A stretch of 5,029 bases of DNA. It comes from Bacillota bacterium. GTDB lineage: Bacteria; Bacillota; Clostridia; Christensenellales; SZUA-584. Below, piece after piece: positions 1 to 5,029 of this stretch. A program made the translations under genes and the position numbers. Each line of letters opens with the position of its first letter. The stretch's first letter is position 1. The notes under the pieces were generated by a model. The model did no database searches and was not told where the DNA came from. It worked only from the letters and a program-made list of their open reading frames with translations. Location: positions 1 to 5,029 of the forward strand of contig JAEZNC010000208.1 of assembly GCA_023441905.1 (NCBI GenBank), in the 5' to 3' direction.

Positions 1-892
1 CCGTCTGGTTGCGTATCAGCGCGAGCAGCCCCGCGATACCGCCAAACGCAAACACATACAGCGCAAAGCCGGTCAGCAGCGGCGCAATCAGCCGTCCTTC
101 TCCCGCAAGGCCAAACGCGATAACCGGCACAACCGCGCACGGCAGCATATAGAGCGTATCCGCAAGCGCGGCAGCAAGGCGAAAGCGCTCGATCGAGAAG
201 GCGCGCGAACGAAGCCGCAACGAAAAATCCGCGCCACGGCGCGCCATCGCGATGCCGGTCAGCATGAAAAAGCTCGCCACGCCGCACAGCAGATAAAGTG
301 ACGAAAACGCCGCATCAAGCAGCGGTGTGACTTTGCCCGTCTCCCCTGCCGCGTTCTCTCGCCCGAGCTGCAATATCGGATCATCCGTGCCCGCAATCGC
401 ATCATCAAATACGCTTTTATAAAGATCGTCGCCGCCCAAAGCGCGCGCCTCGTTGGCACTGCTGCACGCAAGCCAGAGCCTTAGCGCCTCACTGCCCACA
501 CTCTCGGAGATGACCCCGGCCGCCGTGCTGTACGGCGAACGCAGCAATTGCAGCGTATCTTCAAATACACCGCTCTTTATCGTTTTCTCAAAGCCCTTCT
601 TAATCACAAATACACCCTCGAGCCGTCCCGTCTGCAGGTTGGCCACAAGCGTCTCTTTATCGCCGAACGTGACCCAGACGACGTTGAGCGCTTCCACGTT
701 CCTCAGCAGCAGATGCGAAAACTCTGTGTCATCCTCGTCAATCCACCCGATCGGCACCGGCGCATCGGGGATGATGAGCCCCACAAACGGGCATATGGCC
801 ACGGTCAGCGCCAGCAGAAAAAACACAATGCCGTACGCGCCCGTACAAAGCGACTTCAAGCGGTATTTGATTGTGTTTGCATACAGTCTCAT
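1..892 (-). CDS. ABC-2 type transporter permease (second permease of the operon), C-terminus cut by window edge
   Basis: Membrane subunit of an ABC exporter. I translated this frame by hand: 297 codons from the ATG at 892 without a stop, leaving the window at base 1, so the C-terminus is missing. Predicted helices lie at about residues 18-41, 197-217, 240-263 and 269-292. Residues 42-190 form a large external domain that starts with the motif IGWIDEDD (48-55) and contains GVFVIKKGFEKTI (93-105), the layout typical of ABC-2 permeases of the ABC2_membrane_3 kind. By comparison with the 403-aa permease beside it, some 70-110 residues and one or two helices should lie beyond the edge. The start is secure: the ATG overlaps the TGA of the preceding gene as ATGA, with the ribosome binding site AAAGGAGGG just upstream. 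It probably pairs with the preceding permease as a heterodimer. Substrate unknown. Confidence 0.9.
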   Translation of the reverse strand, partial: MRLYANTIKYRLKSLCTGAYGIVFFLLALTVAICPFVGLIIPDAPVPIGWIDEDDTEFSHLLLRNVEALNVVWVTFGDKETLVANLQTGRLEGVFVIKKGFEKTIKSGVFEDTLQLLRSPYSTAAGVISESVGSEALRLWLACSSANEARALGGDDLYKSVFDDAIAGTDDPILQLGRENAAGETGKVTPLLDAAFSSLYLLCGVASFFMLTGIAMARRGADFSLRLRSRAFSIERFRLAAALADTLYMLPCAVVPVIAFGLAGEGRLIAPLLTGFALYVFAFGGIAGLLALIRNQT

Positions 893-2100
893 TGCGCCCT
901 CCTTTGAAACCGGCTGATGACGAGCGGAAGCAGCACCGCCGTAAACACGGCAAGGACGCCCGCAAACAGCAGCGATCCTTGGGCTTGTCCGTCAAAAAGC
1001 CCCGCGATGCCGAGGCGCAGCGCCGCCGACAGCGGCGTGTAATACGATACATCGCGCACGATGGCAGGCATATATGCGGACGGCACCAGCAGGCCGCCGA
1101 GCAGCGCGAGCGCGAGCGCGGATAGAAACGCGGCCCGCACCGAGAACGCCGATGACCTGGAAAGCAGCCCAACGAGCATCATACCAAGGCTCAAAAAAAG
1201 GCAGAGCAGCGCGCCCCCGAGGATTGTCGCTGGTAAACTGCCGTTATAGTCTCCGCCGCCAGCGATCAGCGAGAGCGCGGCCGCCAGCACGGCATACTGC
1301 ATGAACAAAAATAAGCTGCCCGAAAGCCAGCGCGACATCACACAGGAAAGCGGGCTGTGCCCCGAAAGCAGCTGACGGTGAACGAGCCCCGTCACCTCAT
1401 CGTCCGCGGTCATGCGCGCGATGGGCAGCCCCCCGAGTGCCACGAACAACACGAGAAAGCTCACCGCGTAATACTCAATGGGCAGCGCCCCGCCGAGCGG
1501 TGATGTGGTCTCCGTGTCTTCATACAGCGCCGACCGCGCGAGTATGCTGCCAAAATAATCGCTTCTCAAGCGGTTGTACGCATCCGCCGCCGCATTCTCA
1601 TTCACCGCTGCATCGAGGCTGTCCCAATAGAGCACGTTGATGGCGTGCTGTGCATCGCTCACGAGGCCCACGCCCGAATCGAGCGTTTCAAAGAGCAGTG
1701 CATCCTCAAGCGGCATTTGGGGGTTGCCGTAATAATCGATCGTGCAGCGTCCGTTGCCCGACAGCGTCTCCTGCATGCCTGCGGGGATATGAATGAACGC
1801 CGCCGCGCCGTTTTTCACCGCTTCGTGTCCCTGCGATTCACTCTCAACGAAATTCACGCTGATGAGGCCGCCGAGCGATTTGCTCTCAATAAGGCCGCTT
1901 AATATCGACTGCGTCAGCGGGTCGTCATCCTCATTGTACACCGCCACGCTGAAGTTCTGCGCGCGCACATCGGCATAAAAATAAGGCGCGACCGCAAACG
2001 AGATCAGCAGCACAAGCAGCAGCGGCGCGCCCACCGCAAATAAAACGGCTGTTTTGTTATTCAGAAGCCTTTTCAAGTCCACCGTAAAGAGCTTTTTCAT
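889..2100 (-). CDS. ABC-2 type transporter permease (first permease of the operon)
   Basis: Full-length 403-aa membrane subunit of an ABC exporter. One N-terminal helix (about 18-40) is followed by a large external domain (41-207), then five predicted helices at about 208-228, 256-282, 289-313, 320-342 and 376-396. This is the ABC2_membrane_3 / YhgE-Pip-like plan. The external domain opens with FSVAVYNEDDDP (50-61) and contains AVKNGAAAFIHIPAGMQETL (94-113), a stretch typical of this family. The cytoplasmic loop near 230-250 (ARMTADDEVTG, LLSGHSP) fits the coupling region that touches the ATPase. The start ATG is preceded by TAAGG, 7 bases upstream, overlapping the TAA of the 453-aa gene, so translation is probably coupled. 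The gene ends in an ATGA overlap with the second permease. Substrate unknown: this family covers drugs, sodium, antimicrobial peptides and lipids. Confidence 0.92.
   Translation of the reverse strand: MKKLFTVDLKRLLNNKTAVLFAVGAPLLLVLLISFAVAPYFYADVRAQNFSVAVYNEDDDPLTQSILSGLIESKSLGGLISVNFVESESQGHEAVKNGAAAFIHIPAGMQETLSGNGRCTIDYYGNPQMPLEDALLFETLDSGVGLVSDAQHAINVLYWDSLDAAVNENAAADAYNRLRSDYFGSILARSALYEDTETTSPLGGALPIEYYAVSFLVLFVALGGLPIARMTADDEVTGLVHRQLLSGHSPLSCVMSRWLSGSLFLFMQYAVLAAALSLIAGGGDYNGSLPATILGGALLCLFLSLGMMLVGLLSRSSAFSVRAAFLSALALALLGGLLVPSAYMPAIVRDVSYYTPLSAALRLGIAGLFDGQAQGSLLFAGVLAVFTAVLLPLVISRFQRRAQ
897..905 (-). promoter_or_regulatory. Strong ribosome binding site of the second permease, inside the end of the first permease gene
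   Basis: AAAGGAGGG on the minus strand, with 5 bases between the AGGAGG core and the ATG at 892. It also encodes part of the last residues (QRRAQ) of the preceding permease, through tandem AGG AGG arginine codons. With the ATGA stop/start overlap this strongly suggests coupled translation and matched amounts of the two permeases. Confidence 0.88.
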
Positions 2101-2107
2101 TCGTACG

Positions 2108-2112
2108 CCTTA
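2108..2112 (-). promoter_or_regulatory. Ribosome binding site of the first permease, overlapping the preceding stop codon
   Basis: TAAGG on the minus strand. Its TAA is the stop codon of the 453-aa gene, and AAGG lies 7 bases before the ATG at 2100. The match to the anti-Shine-Dalgarno sequence is only moderate, so initiation may rely on ribosomes finishing the gene before it. Confidence 0.7.
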
Positions 2113-3471
2113 ATCTGTTTTGATAAGTTCTTTTATATCCTGCCATTCGGGGCTGCCCTCTATCATGCCAAGGCCATTGCCCACATCAATGCGCCCGTCC
2201 ATTACAAAACGGGCGGTATCCGCATTCTCGCCGAGAAGCCCTTCCGCCACGGCATCGGCGGCAAGCTGATAAGCGGTCTCCGCCAGCTTTTTGAGTTCAT
2301 ATGTCCCGTTCACACTGACAGCCTTGCCGGCCGTGTTGACCGTGTTCACACTGAATTCACCCGAATCATCTTGCATGACGGTATCCGCGGTAAAAACGTC
2401 AATCCCGTTGAGCAACACCTGCGTGTGCTCATAGCTTGTTTCACCGTCAAACTCGGCCAAACGAATCAGATCGATCTGCGCGTCCCGCGTTGTGACCCTC
2501 AAGGCAAAGCCGACGGGTGCCTCGTCGCGCCGATACACATTCAATGAAACGGCGGCACCCTCATACTTCATATCGATCAGCTGCGCCAGCAGCGATTCGA
2601 GCGTGATATCCTTCACACCGCACAGCGAAGCCAATTGCAGAGTCAGCCGATGCGCCTTCGCATAAAGCGTCTCGTCGTTTTTCAGCAGCTCCGCAAACGC
2701 GGAGGCGGCAGTAGAAAGCGCTTTATCGTCGAGCGCGGTATGAATCAGTGTGACGTTCACGTCCTTTTTATCCTTAGGGCTGTATGCGCGCCCGAGCTGC
2801 ATCTGTGTACATTCTTCGGGCACCGACCGTGCAAGCATATCGAGCAGCTTGTCGGGCAGATCGCCGGGCGCAAGCGGCACCAGCGCGCCGATCCGGTTTT
2901 CCAGCGTCATGTCGCCCGACACGTCGTTCCCGGCGGGTAGCTCGGTCACCAGCGGTTCCGCACCGATCCAAACAGCGCCGGCTTCGTTTTCCGTCAGATA
3001 TGCTTCAAATAGGCTTAAGCCCACCGTGCTCACCTTGACACCGGCATCGCGCAGATCGTACTTGATACCGAGCTGCGCCGGCACGCGTTTGAGCGGTATC
3101 CCGAAAGTCGACAGTGCTTCTGATTCAACCGTCATCTGCGCGCTGACCTCAAAGGGTTCGTGCATGAGTCGCCGGGTCAGGCTGCGAACCGTTCCGGCAG
3201 TCTGAAAATCAATATGGTCTTCATAGGCTTTGAAAAAATCACCGAGCGCGAGCACGCCCTCATTGCGCTTGATTTCCGGCTGGGGCTGCGCCGTCCTGCC
3301 GCCCCCGTTAAACACGGCAATGCCCACGGCCGTGAGCGCGCAGACAAGAAGCACGAGTACCGCGCCCATCCACCGCTTGCCGTGCATGAAGCCTTTGTGC
3401 CTCCTGCCGTGCGGCCAAAGCAGCTTTCGCACCGCGCCGCGCCGCCGCGCCGCGCTTAACTCATCATCCAT
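2110..3471 (-). CDS. Single-pass membrane-anchored extracytoplasmic protein of unknown function, likely ABC exporter accessory subunit
   Basis: I do not recognise this 453-aa protein. It has a very basic cytoplasmic tail (residues 1-34; RRR at 9-11, RR at 23-24), one hydrophobic helix (about 35-54), a short Gly/Pro/Gln linker (55-68) and a large soluble domain (69-453). By the positive-inside rule the soluble domain faces outward. It has long alternating strand-like stretches (about 105-175, 305-345, 355-392) and helical segments (about 205-216, 249-283, 393-412), so a mixed, beta-rich fold of the LolA/LppX sort is possible but unproven. There is no enzyme motif, and the two cysteines of the soluble domain (221, 284) need not pair. 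It lies 49 bp after the ATPase and 9 bp before the first permease, so it is probably an external partner of the exporter. AAGGGAG, 7 bases before the first ATG, supports this start; Met29 is an alternative. Confidence 0.82.
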   Translation of the reverse strand: MDDELSAARRRGAVRKLLWPHGRRHKGFMHGKRWMGAVLVLLVCALTAVGIAVFNGGGRTAQPQPEIKRNEGVLALGDFFKAYEDHIDFQTAGTVRSLTRRLMHEPFEVSAQMTVESEALSTFGIPLKRVPAQLGIKYDLRDAGVKVSTVGLSLFEAYLTENEAGAVWIGAEPLVTELPAGNDVSGDMTLENRIGALVPLAPGDLPDKLLDMLARSVPEECTQMQLGRAYSPKDKKDVNVTLIHTALDDKALSTAASAFAELLKNDETLYAKAHRLTLQLASLCGVKDITLESLLAQLIDMKYEGAAVSLNVYRRDEAPVGFALRVTTRDAQIDLIRLAEFDGETSYEHTQVLLNGIDVFTADTVMQDDSGEFSVNTVNTAGKAVSVNGTYELKKLAETAYQLAADAVAEGLLGENADTARFVMDGRIDVGNGLGMIEGSPEWQDIKELIKTD

Positions 3472-3478
3472 GGCAAGA

Positions 3479-3485
3479 CTCCCTT
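3479..3485 (-). promoter_or_regulatory. Ribosome binding site of the 453-aa anchored protein
   Basis: AAGGGAG on the minus strand, 7 bases before the ATG at 3471. It favours the first ATG. A second site, AGGAGG at 3400-3405, lies 12 bases before the internal ATG at 3387 (Met29), which is a longer and less favourable spacing. Confidence 0.75.
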
Positions 3486-3520
3486 CAAGTCAACACAGCA
3501 TCGGAATTCGTCAGTGTGAC

Positions 3521-4195
3521 CTAAGCGGTATAGCGCCTGATTGCGTCCGCGAGGTTATCAAACTCAAGCGGCCCGCTGTATGTGACCGATCCTTCCCGCA
3601 GTGCGATCATCTCGTCGGCCAGCATCTGCATCTCGTCGATATAGTGGCTGGTGAACAGAATGGTCATACCGCTCTTTTTGAGTGCCGAGAGCGACGAAAT
3701 GATCCGGCGTCGGTTTGCGATATCCACACCCGCAAGCGGTTCGTCGAGTATCAGAAGCGATGGCCGCAGCACGAGCGACGCGCCGATATTAAGCCGCCGC
3801 TGCATGCCGCCGGATAGCCGCGCCACCTTCCTGTTTTCCACGCCTTTCAGGCCGATGATGTCCATCACTGTTTCATAAACGGTTTCGTCCTTCGCTTTCA
3901 TCCAATAATACAGATTGTCTTTTACGGAAAGCTCCTGCATCAGCGCGATCCCCTGCGGCACGTAGCCGAGCTGCTCGCGCGCGGCGGCGGGATTCTCCAG
4001 CGCGTTGATATCGCCGATAAAAAGGCTACCGCTGTCCGGCTCGGATGCCGTGGCGAGAATTTTCAGCAGCGTTGTTTTACCCGCGCCATTTTCACCGACT
4101 ACCGCAAGCGCCTTTCCCGCATCGAGGTGCAGGCTCACACCGTTCAATATCGCTGTTTTTCCATATGCTTTGGTTAACATCTGCGCTGTAATCAA
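3521..4195 (-). CDS. ABC transporter ATP-binding protein
   Basis: Cytoplasmic ATPase that drives the exporter encoded downstream. All nucleotide-binding motifs are present: Walker A GENGAGKTT (34-42), Q-loop Gln81, signature LSGGMQRR (127-134), Walker B LLILDEP (147-153), D-loop AGVD (155-158) and switch His184. At 224 aa it has the core ATPase domain with little added at the C-terminus, like the CcmA/NatA/YtrB-type ATPases that pair with ABC-2 permeases. The chosen start is TTG: GGCAGG lies 8 bases upstream, and the protein then begins MITAQMLTKAYGK, the usual N-terminus of the family. The next ATG (Met6) would lie 23 bases from that site and would shorten the first strand. It is the first gene of the operon, with a promoter about 35 bp upstream. 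Two copies probably serve the two different permeases. Confidence 0.95.
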   Translation of the reverse strand: MITAQMLTKAYGKTAILNGVSLHLDAGKALAVVGENGAGKTTLLKILATASEPDSGSLFIGDINALENPAAAREQLGYVPQGIALMQELSVKDNLYYWMKAKDETVYETVMDIIGLKGVENRKVARLSGGMQRRLNIGASLVLRPSLLILDEPLAGVDIANRRRIISSLSALKKSGMTILFTSHYIDEMQMLADEMIALREGSVTYSGPLEFDNLADAIRRYTA

Positions 4196-4203
4196 TTCGA
4201 AAA

Positions 4204-4210
4204 CCTGCCT
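4204..4210 (-). promoter_or_regulatory. Ribosome binding site that decides the TTG start of the ATPase
   Basis: AGGCAGG on the minus strand, 8 bases before TTG at 4195. The match is imperfect (a C interrupts the purine run), and together with a TTG start codon it suggests modest translation of the first gene compared with the strong AGGAGG of the last visible one. Confidence 0.65.
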
Positions 4211-4229
4211 GCCAGTATATTTTAAAACA

Positions 4230-4259
4230 AGTATATCATGCCAAAAACAGCCGCGTCAA
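4230..4259 (-). promoter_or_regulatory. Housekeeping-type promoter of the ABC operon, with extended -10
   Basis: On the minus strand: -35 box TTGACG (4259-4254), an 18-base spacer, then -10 box TATACT (4235-4230) preceded by TGA, which makes an extended -10 (TGN). The expected transcription start is near 4223, giving a leader of about 28 bases that just holds the ribosome binding site. Five of six bases match the consensus in both boxes. No operator palindrome is evident over it. Confidence 0.75.
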
Positions 4260-4291
4260 CGAAACGCCAAGGCACTTGAACCAAACCATGA

Positions 4292-4321
4292 TTGCCTTTT
4301 AACCTGTATATGCCTTATAAT
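4292..4321 (+). promoter_or_regulatory. Candidate rightward promoter, pointing at the opposite strand of the right-hand gene
   Basis: On the plus strand: TTGCCT (4292-4297), an 18-base spacer, then TATAAT (4316-4321), with a second TATAAT at 4326-4331. Transcription would run towards 4493 and be antisense to the membrane-protein gene there. I find no convincing plus-strand gene downstream. The region is A+T-rich, so a chance match is quite possible. Confidence 0.35.
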
Positions 4322-4417
4322 ATACTATAATAAAGTTTCAGCGATAATATGAATCGTGCACTGTTGGATGACGGAATATGAATACGATGGGATCGAGATG
4401 AAACTTGTTATCGACCG

Positions 4418-4437
4418 GTGCGCAATATGCTGCGCAC
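4418..4437 (-). repeat. Perfect inverted repeat downstream of the right-hand gene, possible terminator or attenuator hairpin
   Basis: GTGCGCA (4418-4424) and TGCGCAC (4431-4437) pair perfectly around a 6-base loop. Beyond a single C/C mismatch the stem can gain two more G-C pairs. It lies about 55 bases after the stop codon of the right-hand gene, so it may help end its transcript or protect its 3' end. No T-run follows on either strand, so it is not a standard intrinsic terminator. Confidence 0.5.
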
Positions 4438-4492
4438 GGGCACAAAACGGCTTGCGATGCAGCCCGGGCGGTTGAGAAACGGCGCACCGGGA

Positions 4493-5029
4493 CTAAACAA
4501 TGAGCGCAAGCAGTATGGAAACAAAAAGAGCGATGCCGGCTGCGATGCCGAATTTTTTAAAATAGCGGATGTCGCTGAGTTCAAAGAACATGCTCTTGCG
4601 GATACCGCCCCAAGCCAGCGTGTATTTTTTTATCAGATTCCATTTGGTGAACTCAATGCGCAGCAGAGCCAGTTCACTGAATGCAAACAATATCGACATG
4701 ATATAGATCGTTGCGGGCAGCGCGCCGATACCGAGTATGGGCAGCGCAAGCGCTTTGCTCGTGAATCCGCCCGCTGAGAGCTGTGAGCCGATGACAATAC
4801 GAATCATCAGCGCATAAATCACAAAAGGCAGCAGCAGGGCCAGCGCCGTGATCGCACCCGAAAACGTCGTCACGGCGATAGAGGTTAAAAGATCCTGCCT
4901 ATAATTGACGATTTGCTTCATCTCGTCAAACGAATAATACCGATCTTTCGAGCCGGGCTGATCGGTCTGGCGAAGCGCCGCGGATGTTTTCTTGTCCATG
5001 AACTTGATGTCGCGCGTTTCGATGAGCCT
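4493..5029 (-). CDS. Multi-spanning membrane protein of unknown function, N-terminus cut by window edge
   Basis: Visible are 178 codons ending in TAG. I do not recognise the family. Counting from the first ATG in the frame (at 4999), hydrophobic stretches lie at about residues 41-70, 84-112 and 148-168; the protein ends within the last one (SILLALIV). Between them are charged cytoplasmic-looking segments (RIEFTKWNLIKKYT, 114-127; RKSMFFELSDIRYFKKF, 134-150). The ten codons before that ATG (RLIETRDIKF) are open to the window edge, and no ribosome binding site precedes it, so the true start is probably outside and this is a C-terminal part. It points the same way as the ABC operon but is separated from it by 297 bp with its own promoter, so it is probably a separate transcription unit. 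The first 25 visible residues are polar and may be a linker after another domain. Confidence 0.7.
   Translation of the reverse strand, partial: RLIETRDIKFMDKKTSAALRQTDQPGSKDRYYSFDEMKQIVNYRQDLLTSIAVTTFSGAITALALLLPFVIYALMIRIVIGSQLSAGGFTSKALALPILGIGALPATIYIMSILFAFSELALLRIEFTKWNLIKKYTLAWGGIRKSMFFELSDIRYFKKFGIAAGIALFVSILLALIV

Larger units (their letters stand above)
4196..4492. other. Intergenic region between the right-hand gene and the ABC operon
   Basis: This is the only sizeable non-coding stretch (297 bp). The part next to the ATPase (about 4210-4375) is clearly richer in A+T than the genes and holds the promoters. The part next to the right-hand gene (about 4410-4492) is G+C-rich and holds inverted repeats. 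Short open frames on the plus strand (for example ATG at 4350, 10 codons) lack ribosome binding sites. No RNA gene is recognised. Confidence 0.8.

Noticed and set aside
453..917. Plus-strand open frames of 154 and 119 codons opposite the second permease
   Set aside because: The minus-strand frame is open from 892 to the edge, with a perfect ribosome binding site and the family layout. The plus-strand frames are products of high G+C content.
3334..3351. Possible lipobox (LLVC, residues 41-44) in the 453-aa protein
   Set aside because: The residue before the cysteine is Val rather than Gly, Ala or Ser, and about ten more hydrophobic residues follow, so this is the middle of a membrane helix rather than a lipoprotein cleavage site.
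3230..3817. 195-codon open frame on the plus strand
   Set aside because: It runs across the 5' end of the 453-aa gene, the intergenic gap and the 3' half of the ATPase gene, whose motifs are intact on the minus strand. Product is low-complexity and lacks a start signal.
4261..4290. GGTTCAAGTGCC on the minus strand, resembling the T-loop of a tRNA
   Set aside because: The flanking bases do not form a T-stem, and no acceptor stem, D-arm or anticodon arm can be placed around it.
4418..4437. Calling the GTGCGCA/TGCGCAC hairpin a definite intrinsic terminator
   Set aside because: No T-run follows the stem on either strand, so it is listed only as an inverted repeat.
4418..4777. 119-codon open frame on the plus strand opposite the right-hand membrane gene
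   Set aside because: It begins with GTG inside an inverted repeat, has no ribosome binding site, and its polar, Arg/Gln-rich product is what the reverse complement of a hydrophobic gene gives. The minus-strand frame shows clear membrane helices.

Overview
The window (about 57-58% G+C by eye, strong AGGAGG-type ribosome binding sites, one TTG start, a Gram-positive style tail-anchored accessory protein, ABC-2 exporter genes) looks like chromosomal DNA from a moderately high-G+C member of the Bacillota, probably Clostridia. This placement is inferred from style; no marker gene is present. Every gene I can support is on the minus strand, so transcription runs from the right edge to the left edge.

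Right end (5029-4493): the 3' part of a gene for a small multi-spanning membrane protein of unknown function. The frame stays open to the window edge and the only nearby ATG has no ribosome binding site, so the gene very likely begins outside the window. Next comes a 297-bp A+T-rich intergenic region (4492-4196). It holds a good sigma-70/sigma-A-type promoter reading left (TTGACG-18-TGATATACT, i.e. with an extended -10), a second candidate promoter reading right, and a G+C-rich set of inverted repeats just after the stop codon of the right-hand gene.

From 4195 to the left edge lies one tightly packed operon of four genes: an ABC ATPase (TTG start, 224 aa, all motifs intact); a 453-aa single-pass protein with a large extracytoplasmic domain that I do not recognise; a 403-aa ABC-2 permease; and a second ABC-2 permease cut by the left edge after 297 residues. 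The gaps are 49 bp, 9 bp (the ribosome binding site overlaps the preceding stop codon) and a 4-bp ATGA overlap, so the last three genes are probably translated in a coupled way. The two permeases share the same plan: one N-terminal membrane helix, a large external domain containing a DEDD-like motif, then a cluster of C-terminal helices. They probably form a heterodimer powered by two copies of the ATPase, with the 453-aa protein as an external accessory or substrate-handling subunit. The substrate cannot be read from the sequence.

I see no CRISPR array, mobile element, phage gene or RNA gene. The part most likely to be undescribed is the 453-aa anchored protein sitting between ATPase and permease genes. 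It is a candidate accessory subunit rather than evidence for a new class of system.
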